From contig NZ_JAAVTK010000005.1 of the NCBI RefSeq assembly GCF_012275535.1, positions 186,001 to 250,000 on the forward strand: 64,000 nt of DNA, in the 5' to 3' direction. A model generated the notes under the pieces. It saw only the letters and a list, made by a program, of their open reading frames with translations, was not told the DNA's origin and made no database searches. Source of the stretch: Hymenobacter artigasi (lineage in GTDB: Bacteria; Bacteroidota; Bacteroidia; Cytophagales; Hymenobacteraceae). A program made the position numbers and the translations under genes. Below are positions 15,670 to 24,489 of the stretch, piece after piece. Each line of letters starts with the position of its first letter. Positions within the stretch are counted from its first letter, which is position 1.

Positions 15670-17814
15670 ATGGCCCGCATCCCCAAAGAACTAGTTGACC
15701 AGATTATCCAGACCGCCGACATCGTGGAAGTCGTCGGCGACTTTGTGCAGCTCAAGCGCAAAGGTCAGAATCTGTGGGCCCCGTGCCCGTTCCACAACGA
15801 AAAGTCTCCGTCGTTCTCCGTGAACCCGGCCAAGAGCCTGTACAAATGCTTCGGCTGCGGAAAGGCCGGTGGCGTGGTGCAGTTTGTGATGGACGTGGAA
15901 GGCACCAGCTACGTAGAGGCCCTGAAATACCTGGCTAAGAAGTACGCCATTGAGATTCAAGAGGAGGAAAAGACGCCCCAGCAGCAGCTGGAGCAGAACG
16001 AGCGCGACTCCCAGTTCATCGTTTCGGACTTCGCCAAAACCCATTTCCACCGCCTGCTGCTGAACTCCGACGAGGGCATGAGCATCGGCTACGGCTACCT
16101 CAAGGAGCGCGGCCTGAACCTGAGCACCATCCAAACCTTCGAGCTGGGCTACTCGCTCGATAGTTGGGACGACCTGATGAAAGCCGCCGAAACGGCTGGC
16201 TTCGACAAGAAGTATCTGGAAAAAACCGGCCTAACCGTCATCAAAACCGACGACCAGGGCAAGGATACCGGCCGGCGCTACGACCGGTTCCGGGGCCGCG
16301 TGATGTTCCCGATTCACAATATCAGCGGCCGGGTGGTGGGCTTCGGGGCGCGCACCCTGAAGCGCGACGACAAGATGGCGAAGTACCTGAACTCGCCCGA
16401 GTCGGAGATTTACCACAAGTCCGACGTGCTCTACGGGCTGTTCCAGGCCCGGCAGGCCATTCGGACGCAGGAAGTCTGCTATCTGGTGGAGGGCTACTTG
16501 GACGTGCTCAGCTTATATCAGGGCGGTATCAAGAACGTGGTGGCCTCGTCGGGTACCTCGCTCACGGAAGGGCAAATCCGGCTCATCAAGCGGTATTCCG
16601 ATAACGTGACAGTGCTGTACGACGGCGACGCGGCCGGCATCAAGGCCTCGCTGCGCGGCACCGATTTGCTGCTCGAAGGCGGTTTGAACGTGCGCGTAGT
16701 GCTGTTTCCCGACGGCGACGACCCCGACAGCTACATCCGCAAAGTGGGCGACCAGCGCTTCACCGAGTACATCGAAACCAAAAGCCAGGACTTCATCACC
16801 TTCAAAACCACGCTTGTGGCCCGCGAGGCCTCCGGCGACCCGGTGAAGAAGGCCGAGGCCATCCGCGACGTGCTGCACAGCATCGCCAAAGTGCCTGATG
16901 CCATCAAGCGCCAGGTGTTTTTGCAGCAAACCTCGGCCACGTTCGGCATTGATGAGCAGGTGCTTATTACGGAGTATAATAAGCTGGTGAAAGCGCCCGC
17001 GCCTAAGCAGGGCAGTCAAAGCGGCGGCTACGGCAACAGCAGCGGCCAAAGCAGCGGCAGCAGCTCGGGCAACTACGGTGGCGATAACCGCGGCAACTAC
17101 GGCAACGGAGCGGGCAGCGCCAACAGTGGCTTCCCGCCCAGCTCCAACCCGCGCTCGGCCCCGGCCCAGCGCCCGATGAGCGACGAGGAGGAGGCCGAAA
17201 TGCTCATGTACGGTGGGGCCGAAGCCGTCGAATCGTTGAGTACGGCCCTGCAGCCCACCAAAGCCCGGCCGGAAGATGCTGACGATATACCCGACATGCT
17301 CCAGGTCTGCGAGCGCGAGGTTCTGCGCCTGCTGGTGCTCTATTCCGGCCGCGAAATCGAGCCCGAGGTGAGCGTGGCCGGCTACCTTATGGGCCAGCTC
17401 GGCGAAAATCCGCTCACCAAGCCGCTCTTCGCTGAGATGTGGGAAATCTGCCGGCAGGAGCTGCTGGCCGGCCGCTTCCCCGACGCCCGCCTGCTAGCCC
17501 AGAACGAGCGCGAGGACATCCGCCAGCTCATCACCGACCTGGCCACCGAGCGCTACGAAATCAGCCCCAACTGGCGCACCAAGGAAATCTACGTGTTCAA
17601 CGAAGTAGATTTGCCCCAGCTGGCCTGCGATAATGCCGTGCTGCGCCTCAACAAAGTGCACGTGCAGCGCGAGCTCGACCAGTGCCTCGAAAAGCTGCGC
17701 CACCCGCTGGAAGACGCCGAAATGTTCGAAATCCTGGGCGACATCAAGCGTCTCAAGGAGCTGGATAACGAACTGGCCGCGCTGTTGGGCACGGTAGTGG
17801 CACGGGGCGCCTAA
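15670..17814 (+). CDS. dnaG: DNA primase
   Basis: 714 aa. DnaG makes RNA primers at the replication fork with the DnaB helicase. The CHC2 zinc finger is intact (Cys39, His42, Cys60, Cys63 in CPFH...CFGC), the TOPRIM metal residues are visible as Glu in VEGYLDVLSL (near 274) and Asp318/Asp320 in LYDGDAAG, and the C-terminal helicase-binding helices follow. Residues ~437-485 form a linker unusually rich in Gly, Ser and Asn (SGGYGNSSGQSSGSSSGNYG and on), which makes the protein ~60 residues longer than many primases. It is divergent from leuS. Confidence 0.95.
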   Translation: MARIPKELVDQIIQTADIVEVVGDFVQLKRKGQNLWAPCPFHNEKSPSFSVNPAKSLYKCFGCGKAGGVVQFVMDVEGTSYVEALKYLAKKYAIEIQEEEKTPQQQLEQNERDSQFIVSDFAKTHFHRLLLNSDEGMSIGYGYLKERGLNLSTIQTFELGYSLDSWDDLMKAAETAGFDKKYLEKTGLTVIKTDDQGKDTGRRYDRFRGRVMFPIHNISGRVVGFGARTLKRDDKMAKYLNSPESEIYHKSDVLYGLFQARQAIRTQEVCYLVEGYLDVLSLYQGGIKNVVASSGTSLTEGQIRLIKRYSDNVTVLYDGDAAGIKASLRGTDLLLEGGLNVRVVLFPDGDDPDSYIRKVGDQRFTEYIETKSQDFITFKTTLVAREASGDPVKKAEAIRDVLHSIAKVPDAIKRQVFLQQTSATFGIDEQVLITEYNKLVKAPAPKQGSQSGGYGNSSGQSSGSSSGNYGGDNRGNYGNGAGSANSGFPPSSNPRSAPAQRPMSDEEEAEMLMYGGAEAVESLSTALQPTKARPEDADDIPDMLQVCEREVLRLLVLYSGREIEPEVSVAGYLMGQLGENPLTKPLFAEMWEICRQELLAGRFPDARLLAQNEREDIRQLITDLATERYEISPNWRTKEIYVFNEVDLPQLACDNAVLRLNKVHVQRELDQCLEKLRHPLEDAEMFEILGDIKRLKELDNELAALLGTVVARGA

Positions 17815-17816
17815 GT

Positions 17817-17919
17817 CATTTAACAATTAACATTTATCATTTAACAGACCGTCGAAAAACGTGACTGCTCCGAATGCTAAGAGTCAGGTTGTTAAATGAT
17901 AAATGTTAATTGTTAAATG
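17817..17919. repeat. AT-rich perfect inverted repeat (family F2)
   Basis: Arms 17817-17846 and 17890-17919 are exact 30-nt complements (CATTTAACAATTAACATTTA, then TCATTTAACA) around a 43-base spacer. The right arm ends 5 bases before the K+ channel ATG at 17925. Confidence 0.93.
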
Positions 17920-17924
17920 AAAAA

Positions 17925-18980
17925 ATGCTCCAACGCCTCAACATCAATCGCCTGATTCTGGCCGTCATCCTCACCATGATGAGCCTGATAATCGGCATGG
18001 CCGGCTTCACCTACATCGAGCATTACGGGCCCATCGATGCGTTCTACATGACGGTGACCACCGTAGCCACTGTGGGCTTTGGCGAAATTCACACGTTTTC
18101 GGAGATGGGGCGGCTGTTCGTATCCATCTACATCCTCTACAACCTGGTGGTGGTGGCCTACCTCGTGTCGGTTTTCTCTTCCTTTATCTTTGATGGCGAG
18201 CTGCGCAAAATTTATAAAATGATTCGAACCGACCAGGAGATAAAGCGTTTCAGCGGCCACGTTATTGTGTGCGGTTTTGGCCGCAACGGCCGCCGTGCCT
18301 ACCAGGAGCTGCGGGCCAGCGGGGCCCGCGTGGTGGTGGTAGAATCCAATCAGGAGCTCATGAAAAGCATTACCGATGGCCACACCGGTGAGGATTACGA
18401 CGGCGACGGCGTGCCCGGCGGCAGCATCTTCACCGTCTTCGGCGATGCCACCACCGACCTTGTGCTGAAACAAGCCGGCGTGGAGCGGGCCTCGGCCCTC
18501 ATCACCTCGCTGCCCAAGGATGCTGACAATGTGTTCGTCGCCCTCTCGGCCCGCGCCCTGAACCCGCGCATGAAAATCATCGCCCGCGCCTCGCTCAAAA
18601 CTTCGGAAAGCAAGCTCCTCTCGGCCGGGGCCGACTCGGTGGTGATGCCCGACGAAATTGGGGGCTCGCACATGGCCAAGCTGGTGGTGCGCCCCGAAGT
18701 AATCCGCTTCCTCGACCTGATTTCGGGCCTCAGCGCCGACAAGCTGCGCCTCGAGGAAATGACGTTTCAGCAAATCCGGCGCGATTTGCACGGCCGCACC
18801 ATCCGCGAGCTCGACGTGCGCTCCATCACCGGAGCCACCATCATCGGCCTGCGCCAAGCCAATGGCTCGCTGCTGGTGAGCCCGCCCGTGGACTACGTGC
18901 CCATTGCCGGCGATGTGCTGCTCGTGCTCGGCAGCGAAGAGCAGATTGAAAACTTCGAAGTACGCTTCCGGCAGCTTTAG
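17925..18980 (+). CDS. two-TM potassium channel with RCK (TrkA-N/TrkA-C) domains
   Basis: 351 aa from ATG 17925; a TTG further up lies within the inverted repeat and is unlikely. Two membrane helices (~8-28 and ~63-85) flank the pore loop with the K+ filter TVGFGE at 49-54. The C-terminal part is an RCK module: VIVCGFGRNGRRAYQELRAS binds nucleotide, and a TrkA-C-like domain (VRSITGATIIGLRQANGSLL) ends the protein. These channels are gated by nucleotides or ions on the cytoplasmic side. The family could conduct K+ for turgor or membrane potential; selectivity is inferred only from the filter. Confidence 0.9.
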   Translation: MLQRLNINRLILAVILTMMSLIIGMAGFTYIEHYGPIDAFYMTVTTVATVGFGEIHTFSEMGRLFVSIYILYNLVVVAYLVSVFSSFIFDGELRKIYKMIRTDQEIKRFSGHVIVCGFGRNGRRAYQELRASGARVVVVESNQELMKSITDGHTGEDYDGDGVPGGSIFTVFGDATTDLVLKQAGVERASALITSLPKDADNVFVALSARALNPRMKIIARASLKTSESKLLSAGADSVVMPDEIGGSHMAKLVVRPEVIRFLDLISGLSADKLRLEEMTFQQIRRDLHGRTIRELDVRSITGATIIGLRQANGSLLVSPPVDYVPIAGDVLLVLGSEEQIENFEVRFRQL

Positions 18981-18983
18981 AGG

Positions 18984-19048
18984 GAATTATAAATTATAAA
19001 TTCCTGGAAATTTCGCCGCTATTTATTGAATCTTATAATTTATAATTC
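18984..19048. repeat. AT-rich inverted repeat (family F)
   Basis: Arms 18984-19003 and 19028-19048 are GAATTATAAATTATAAATTC and its near complement (one indel). A further AATTTATAATT follows to 19061. It lies between the channel gene and the glycosyltransferase pair. Confidence 0.85.
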
Positions 19049-19067
19049 AAAATTTATAATTGCCTAA

Positions 19068-20297
19068 ATGCACCTTTTGCAACTCTGCCCGCGCGTTCCT
19101 TATCCGCTCACTACCGGGGGTGCTATTGCCATGTATGACGTTGCAGCGGGCCTGGTGCAGGCCGGCCACCGCGTGACCATGCTGGCCATCAACACGCCCA
19201 AGCACCACCAGCCGGCGGATGCGCTACACCACCTCGGCCCCAATTTCCGGCTGGTGACGGTGGATGTAAATACGGACATTACGCCGGTGAAAGCGCTGAA
19301 AAACCTGCTGCTGAGCCGCCAGCCCTACATCGTGGAGCGGTTTATCAGCCCGGCGGTGGGGGAGAAGCTGGTGGAGCTTCTGCAAAATGAAACGGTGGAT
19401 GTAGTGCAGTTTGAGGGCACCTTTGCCGCTTGGTATGCCGAGTTGCTGGGCCGCCGCGAAAACGCCGGCCTGCGCGTGCCGCCACTGGTATTGCGCGCCC
19501 ACAACCTGGAGCACACCATCTGGCACATGCTGGCCGGGCGCGAGCAAAACCCCCTTAAACGCCGCTACCTGCGCGATATGGCCGCCCGGCTGGAGCGTTT
19601 TGAGCGCCGCCACCTGGCTCAGTTCGATGCCGTGGCCGCCATTACCGCCGACGATGCCGGGCGACTAAAAGCCCTGGGCTGCCCCGAGCCGGTCATATTC
19701 ATTCCGGCCGGCGTCGATTTTGCCCGCTTTCAACCCGACCCGCTGGTAAAGCCCAAACCGCGTACCCTCTTCATGATTGGCTCGCTGAACTGGCTGCCCA
19801 ACTTGGAGGGCCTGCACTGGCTGCTGAGCGAAATCTGGCCCACCCTCCACGCCGAAATGCCCGATGTGGAGCTGCACATTGCCGGCAGCGGTACCCCCGA
19901 CGACCTGCTGCGCCCACGCACCGACAACGTGTTTGTGCACGGCTTTATCGAGTCGGCCCCGGCCTTTATGCAGCAATACGAGCTGATGCTGGTGCCGCTG
20001 CTCAGCGGGGGCGGCATGCGCATCAAAATCATCGAGGCCATGGCCCTGGGCAAGGCCGTGCTGAGCACCACGCTGGGCGCCGAAGGCATTGCCGTGCGCG
20101 ACGGCCACGACATCGTGCTGCGCGACACCGCCGCCGAGTGGCTGGACGCCCTGCGTGCCTGGGGCCGCCAGGAGCTGCCCGTGGCTGCCATCGGCGCGGC
20201 TGCCGCCCACACCGCCACCCACACCTACGACCGCCGCCGGGTAACCGGGCAGTTTGTTGACCTCTACGAGCGGCTGCGGCCGGCACCGGCCGCATGA
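19068..20297 (+). CDS. glycosyltransferase, GT4-type (GT-B fold)
   Basis: 409 aa. The N-terminal half starts with LQLCPRVPYPLTTGGAIAMY, the acceptor-side loop of GT-B enzymes; the C-terminal half has FMIGSLNWLPNLEGLHWLL, DVELHIAGSG, VHGFIESAPAFMQQ and a PLLSGGGMRIKIIEAMALGK motif carrying the nucleotide-sugar Glu. It likely transfers a sugar to a surface glycan or lipid carrier from the cytoplasmic face. The stop overlaps the next glycosyltransferase start (ATGA), so the two are translationally coupled and probably act on the same glycan. Donor and acceptor cannot be read. Confidence 0.88.
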   Translation: MHLLQLCPRVPYPLTTGGAIAMYDVAAGLVQAGHRVTMLAINTPKHHQPADALHHLGPNFRLVTVDVNTDITPVKALKNLLLSRQPYIVERFISPAVGEKLVELLQNETVDVVQFEGTFAAWYAELLGRRENAGLRVPPLVLRAHNLEHTIWHMLAGREQNPLKRRYLRDMAARLERFERRHLAQFDAVAAITADDAGRLKALGCPEPVIFIPAGVDFARFQPDPLVKPKPRTLFMIGSLNWLPNLEGLHWLLSEIWPTLHAEMPDVELHIAGSGTPDDLLRPRTDNVFVHGFIESAPAFMQQYELMLVPLLSGGGMRIKIIEAMALGKAVLSTTLGAEGIAVRDGHDIVLRDTAAEWLDALRAWGRQELPVAAIGAAAAHTATHTYDRRRVTGQFVDLYERLRPAPAA

Positions 20298-21490
20298 TGA
20301 CGGCCGCGCTTCTGCTCGTGTTTTGGGGCTGCCTGCTGCTGGTGGCGCATACCTACGTGCTGTTTCCGGTGCTGCTGGCCCGGCTGGCCCGGGGCCGCCG
20401 GCAAAACCCGGATGTGTACGCGGCCGGCGCATCCGACCTGCCGGCCGTGGATATCTTGCTGGCCGCGCACAACGAGGAAGCCGTGATTGCAGAGAAAATC
20501 CGCTCCACGTTCGCCACCACGTATCCGCTCGACCGGCTGCGGCTGCTGGTGGGCTCCGATAATTCCTCGGACCAGACCAACGCCCTGCTGGCCGATTTGG
20601 CCGCAAAACACCCGCAGCTGCAATTTGAAGCCTACGGCCAGCGCACCGGCAAGCCCGGCGTGATTGACCGCCTGGCCCGGCAGGCCATCGCCCCGGTGCT
20701 GGTGCTCACGGATGCGAATGTGTTTTTCGCGCCTGATACCTTGTTTGAACTCGTCAAGCACTTTCATAACCCGGCCATTGGCCTGGTGGGCGGCAATATT
20801 CTCAACCCCGACCATCGGGCCGAAGGTATTTCGGGCCAGGAGAAAGCATACCTGGAGCGCGAAAACCTAATGAAATTCCAGGAAGGCGTGGTGTGGGGCG
20901 CGATGATGGGCGCGTTTGGTGGCTGCTTTGCCGTGCGACGCGCCTGCTACCACCCGGCCCCGGCCGATTTTCTGGTCGATGATTTCTATATCACCATGGC
21001 CGTGCTGCGCGATGGCTACCAAGCCATCAACGAGCTGGACGCTATTTGCTACGAGGACGTGTCGGACCACCTGCCCGAGGAATTCCGGCGGAAGGCGCGC
21101 ATTTCGGCTGGCAACTTTCAGAACCTGCGTGAGTTTCGCCGCTTGCTGTGGCCGCCGTGGCGCGGCGTAGCGTTTGCGTGGTGGTCGCACAAGGTGCTGC
21201 GCTGGTGCACGCCGCAGCTGCTGCTGCTGCTGCTGGCCGCCACGGTGGGCCTGGTGGCGCGCGGGGCGGGGTGGTTTTTCTGGCTGGCGCTGGCCGGCCA
21301 GCTGGGCCTGCCGCTGCTGCTGCTGCTCGATGCCGCGCTACAGCGCACCGGCCGACACCCCCGGCTGCTGCGCTTTATCACGCATTTTTACAGCATGAAC
21401 GCGGCGCTCCTGCTGGGCTACTGGCGCTACCTGCGGGGCGTTAAAACCACCGTTTGGCAGCCCACGCAGCGGTTTCAGCAGGCGAAATAG
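20294..21490 (+). CDS. membrane glycosyltransferase, GT2 family
   Basis: 398 aa. One N-terminal membrane helix (LLLVFWGCLLLVAHTYVLF), a GT-A domain with VDILLAAHNEEAVI, the metal-site-like TDAN at ~139-142 and DDFYITM near 230, the RRKARIS helix, and two or more C-terminal membrane helices (LLLLLLAATVGLVA and on). This is the architecture of processive or lipid-linked GT2 enzymes similar to the IcaA/BcsA-like superfamily but shorter. It starts within the stop of the GT4 gene. Substrate unknown; a cell-surface polysaccharide is likely. Confidence 0.87.
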   Translation: MMTAALLLVFWGCLLLVAHTYVLFPVLLARLARGRRQNPDVYAAGASDLPAVDILLAAHNEEAVIAEKIRSTFATTYPLDRLRLLVGSDNSSDQTNALLADLAAKHPQLQFEAYGQRTGKPGVIDRLARQAIAPVLVLTDANVFFAPDTLFELVKHFHNPAIGLVGGNILNPDHRAEGISGQEKAYLERENLMKFQEGVVWGAMMGAFGGCFAVRRACYHPAPADFLVDDFYITMAVLRDGYQAINELDAICYEDVSDHLPEEFRRKARISAGNFQNLREFRRLLWPPWRGVAFAWWSHKVLRWCTPQLLLLLLAATVGLVARGAGWFFWLALAGQLGLPLLLLLDAALQRTGRHPRLLRFITHFYSMNAALLLGYWRYLRGVKTTVWQPTQRFQQAK

Positions 21491-21501
21491 TTTTGTTAAG
21501 G

Positions 21502-21595
21502 GCGGCGAAGTAGCGCGGACTTTGTAGTCCGCGTCCCCGCGCCGTTCGGGTTTCTACCGGGGATGCGGACTACAAATTCTGCGCTACTTCGCCGC
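21502..21595. repeat. REP-like inverted doublet (family B)
   Basis: Arms 21502-21539 and 21558-21595 (38 nt, three mismatches). Each has GTAG at its outer side next to the palindrome CGCGGAC-TTTGTA-GTCCGCG (degraded in the right arm). Copies are at 35932 and 62188. Confidence 0.92.
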
Positions 21596-21634
21596 TGCTG
21601 AGCTGCGGCCGGGCAGGACGTAACCGGCCGGGGC

Positions 21635-21642
21635 TAACTTTG
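21635..21642 (+). promoter_or_regulatory. putative -7 promoter element for ribBA
   Basis: TAACTTTG matches TAnnTTTG exactly, 40 bases before the ribBA ATG. I see no FMN riboswitch fold in the short leader. Confidence 0.45.
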
Positions 21643-21681
21643 CACCGGCGCCCGCTGTTATGGCCCGAAATACCCCACCCC

Positions 21682-22908
21682 ATGCTTGACTCCATCGAAT
21701 CCGCCATTGCCGACATCCGGGCTGGCAAAGTTGTCATCGTAGTTGATGACGAAGACCGCGAAAACGAAGGCGACTTCATTTGCGCGGCCGAGTGCGCCAC
21801 CCCCGAAATCATCAACTTTATGGCCACTCACGGCCGGGGTCTTGTCTGCGCCCCGCTGCCTGAGGAGCGCTGCGAAGCCCTGGGGCTCGACCTGATGGTG
21901 GGCCACAACACAGCCCTGCACGCCACGCCGTTTACGGTATCGGTCGATTTGCTGAAGAACGGCGTGACCACCGGCATCTCGGCCTCCGACCGCAGCAAGA
22001 CCATTCTGGCCCTCATCGACCCCACCACCAAGCCCGAAGAGCTGGGCAAGCCCGGCCACATCTTTCCCCTCAAAGCTCGTAAGGAAGGCGTGTTGCGCCG
22101 TGCCGGTCACACCGAGGCGGCCGTGGATTTGGCCCGCCTGGCGGGGCTGGCTCCGGCCGGCGTGCTGGTCGAAATTCTGAAGGAAGACGGCGAGATGGCC
22201 CGCCTGCCCGACCTCGAAATTGTGGCCAAAAAATGGGACCTGAAGCTGGTTTCGGTGCAGGACCTTATCAAGTACCGCCTCGCCACCGAAAGCCTCATTA
22301 CCCGCGAAATTTCGGTGCGCATGCCCACCGAAGACGGCGACTTCGACCTCTACGCCTTCACTCAGAACTCGAACGGGGCCAAGCACCTGGCTCTGGTAAA
22401 GGGCGACATCAGCGGCCCCGAGCCGGTGCTGGTGCGCGTGCACAGCTCGTGCGTAACGGGCGATATCTTCGGCTCGTGCCGTTGCGACTGCGGCCCGCAG
22501 CTGCGCCAGGCCATGCGCCAGATTGAGCGCGAAGGCCGCGGCGTTATCGTGTACATGAACCAGGAAGGCCGGGGTATTGGCCTGCTCAACAAGCTCAAAG
22601 CCTACAAGCTCCAGGAGCAGGGCCGCGACACCGTGGAGGCCAACGAGGACCTGGGCTTCCAGGGCGACGAGCGCGACTACGGCGTGGGAGCCAGCATCCT
22701 GCGCGACCTCGGCGTGCGCCAGATGCGTCTGCTCACCAACAACCCCAAGAAGCGGACCGGCCTCATCGGCTACGGCCTCGAAATCGTGGAAACGCTGCCC
22801 ATCGAAATCGACTCGAACCCGCATAATGAGGTTTACCTCACCACCAAGCGCGACAAAATGGGCCACGAGATTATGCGCGTGGTGTCGGCCGAAACGCCGG
22901 CAGCATAG
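21682..22908 (+). CDS. ribBA: bifunctional 3,4-DHBP synthase / GTP cyclohydrolase II
   Basis: 408 aa from ATG 21682; a longer frame to 21640 adds 14 non-family residues. The N-terminal RibB domain (1-~200) has [17 protein letters not shown] (acidic metal site near 22-31), THGRGLVC and the [13 protein letters not shown] motif. The C-terminal RibA domain has the zinc cysteines Cys257, Cys268 and Cys270 ([20 protein letters not shown]) and [11 protein letters not shown]. It supplies both precursors of riboflavin: DHBP from ribulose 5-phosphate and the pyrimidine from GTP. All key residues are present in both halves. It is monocistronic and converges on cinA. Confidence 0.95.
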   Translation: MLDSIESAIADIRAGKVVIVVDDEDRENEGDFICAAECATPEIINFMATHGRGLVCAPLPEERCEALGLDLMVGHNTALHATPFTVSVDLLKNGVTTGISASDRSKTILALIDPTTKPEELGKPGHIFPLKARKEGVLRRAGHTEAAVDLARLAGLAPAGVLVEILKEDGEMARLPDLEIVAKKWDLKLVSVQDLIKYRLATESLITREISVRMPTEDGDFDLYAFTQNSNGAKHLALVKGDISGPEPVLVRVHSSCVTGDIFGSCRCDCGPQLRQAMRQIEREGRGVIVYMNQEGRGIGLLNKLKAYKLQEQGRDTVEANEDLGFQGDERDYGVGASILRDLGVRQMRLLTNNPKKRTGLIGYGLEIVETLPIEIDSNPHNEVYLTTKRDKMGHEIMRVVSAETPAA

Positions 22909-22911
22909 CGA

Positions 22912-23063
22912 AGCCCCGTAGGGGCGGCATGTCGGTAGTGACAGCTGCCTGTTTTAGCTTTAAAGCCCCAGCGGGGCGACACTTGCTTAACGAGTGTCGC
23001 CCCGCTGGGGCTTTGTTGTATTGTTTGCGTTGGGTACTACCGATATGCCGCCCCGCTGGGGCT
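22912..23063. repeat. nested double inverted repeat (family A)
   Basis: Outer arms 22912-22939 and 23036-23063 (28 nt, with mismatches) enclose exact 22-nt inner arms 22962-22983 and 22993-23014. Each arm begins with a small palindrome, GCCCC-GTA-GGGGC or GCCCC-AGC-GGGGC, the same plan as at 3371-3524. It lies between convergent ribBA and cinA. Confidence 0.92.
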
Positions 23064-23074
23064 ATGGCGCTGTA

Positions 23075-24376
23075 CTACCCCAGCGCAAGTTGCTGCCGCA
23101 GCATCGTGAGCATCGATTGGGCGGCGTATTCTGTGTTCAGGGCCCGGCCCCGGTCCAGCACGTACTCGCGGCTGATGGTCTGGGTAGCGTCGGCGTAAGC
23201 GAGGCAGACGGTTCCCACCTTCTTGGTTTCGGTGGCACCGGTGGGGCCGGCAATGCCGCTGATGGCCACGGCCACCTCCACGCCCAGGCGGTGGCGGGCA
23301 CCCTCGGCCATCTCGCGCACGGTGGCCTCGCTCACGGCCCCGAATTCGGCCAGGGTTTCGGTTTTCACACCTAATTCCTGCTGCTTGATGTCGTTGTGGT
23401 AGGCCACGATGCCGCCCCGGAAATACGCCGAGCTGCCCGAAACGCTGGTGAGGCGCTGAGCGACCAGGCCGCCGGTGCAGCTTTCGGCGGTGCCGATGGT
23501 GAGGTTTCTGGCGAGCAATAACTTGCCAATGGCAGCTTCGAGGGTGGTTTCTTCCTCGGCAAAAATGTACTCACCGATGCGTTCGCGCAGGGCGGGCAGC
23601 AGGGCAAGCATGCGGCCGCGCAGGTCGGGCCAGCCGTCGTCGGAGCCGGTCAGGCGCAGACGCACGGCCCCGAAGCTGGGCAGGTAGGCCAGCTTGATGT
23701 TGGCAGGCAGGGCATCTTCCCAATCCTCGATTCTCTGGGCCAGAAACGACTCGCCGAGGCCGGCCGTCATCACCACGACGTGCTCGATGGGGGCGATATG
23801 GAACTGGGCCTGCAGGCGCGGCAGGACGTGGTCGGTCATCAGGCGCTTCATTTCGAAGGGCACGCCGGGCATGCTCACGAAAATGGTGCCCTGGTCCAGA
23901 AACCACATGCCGGGGGCCGTGCCCACGGCGTTGTGCAGCACCTCGCAGTTGGCCGGTACCAGGGCCTGCTGGCGGTTCACGTCCAGCATGGGCCGCTGGA
24001 AGCGCTTGAATATTTCCTCCACGTGGTGCAGCGTGGGCTCGTGCATCACCAGCCCGGTGCCGAAGTAGCGGGCCAGTACGTGCTTGGTGAGGTCGTCTTT
24101 GGTGGGGCCGAGGCCGCCGGTAATGAGCACCACCTGCGCCCGTTGCCGGGCCAGGTCCAGGGCCGCCACAATCTCATCGGCTCGGTCCGAAACCGACGAA
24201 ATCTGCCGTACGCGCAGGCCGATTTTGCCCAGTTCCTGGCCCATAAAGGCCGAATTGGTATCGATAACCTGCCCGTACAGCAGCTCGTCGCCGATGGTCA
24301 TGATTTCGACATCGGGCGGGGCGGCGTGGGTAGAAGGCGAAGGGCTGGATTGGGTGGTTGAGTGTGCCGTGGGCAT
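23075..24376 (-). CDS. cinA: CinA-family protein (nicotinamide-nucleotide amidase type)
   Basis: 433 aa from ATG 24376; the family text starts at VEIMTIGDELLYGQVIDTNS, so the first ~22 residues (Thr/Ser/Pro-rich) may be a leader or the true start may differ. N-terminal MoaB/COG1058-like domain (VLITGGLGPTKDDLTKHVLA; GTAPGMWF; SMPGVPFEM). C-terminal amidase domain with TIGTAESCTGGLVAQRLTSV and ISGIAGPTG. CinA proteins hydrolyse NMN or ADP-ribose and take part in pyridine-nucleotide salvage; some are linked to competence. Both domains look complete. Confidence 0.93.
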   Translation of the reverse strand: MPTAHSTTQSSPSPSTHAAPPDVEIMTIGDELLYGQVIDTNSAFMGQELGKIGLRVRQISSVSDRADEIVAALDLARQRAQVVLITGGLGPTKDDLTKHVLARYFGTGLVMHEPTLHHVEEIFKRFQRPMLDVNRQQALVPANCEVLHNAVGTAPGMWFLDQGTIFVSMPGVPFEMKRLMTDHVLPRLQAQFHIAPIEHVVVMTAGLGESFLAQRIEDWEDALPANIKLAYLPSFGAVRLRLTGSDDGWPDLRGRMLALLPALRERIGEYIFAEEETTLEAAIGKLLLARNLTIGTAESCTGGLVAQRLTSVSGSSAYFRGGIVAYHNDIKQQELGVKTETLAEFGAVSEATVREMAEGARHRLGVEVAVAISGIAGPTGATETKKVGTVCLAYADATQTISREYVLDRGRALNTEYAAQSMLTMLRQQLALG

Positions 24377-24489
24377 GGGTTGGGCGAAAAAAATAGGTTT
24401 GGCCGCAAATTTGTCTTCAATTTGCACAAGCGGCGGTCCAAGGACAGCCATAGGGGCCATCCGGTTTTCCCGTCGCGTCAGTTTATTTC

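Noticed and set aside
21596..21681. FMN riboswitch before ribBA
   Set aside because: The leader is under 50 bases after the -7 element and lacks the conserved RFN helices.
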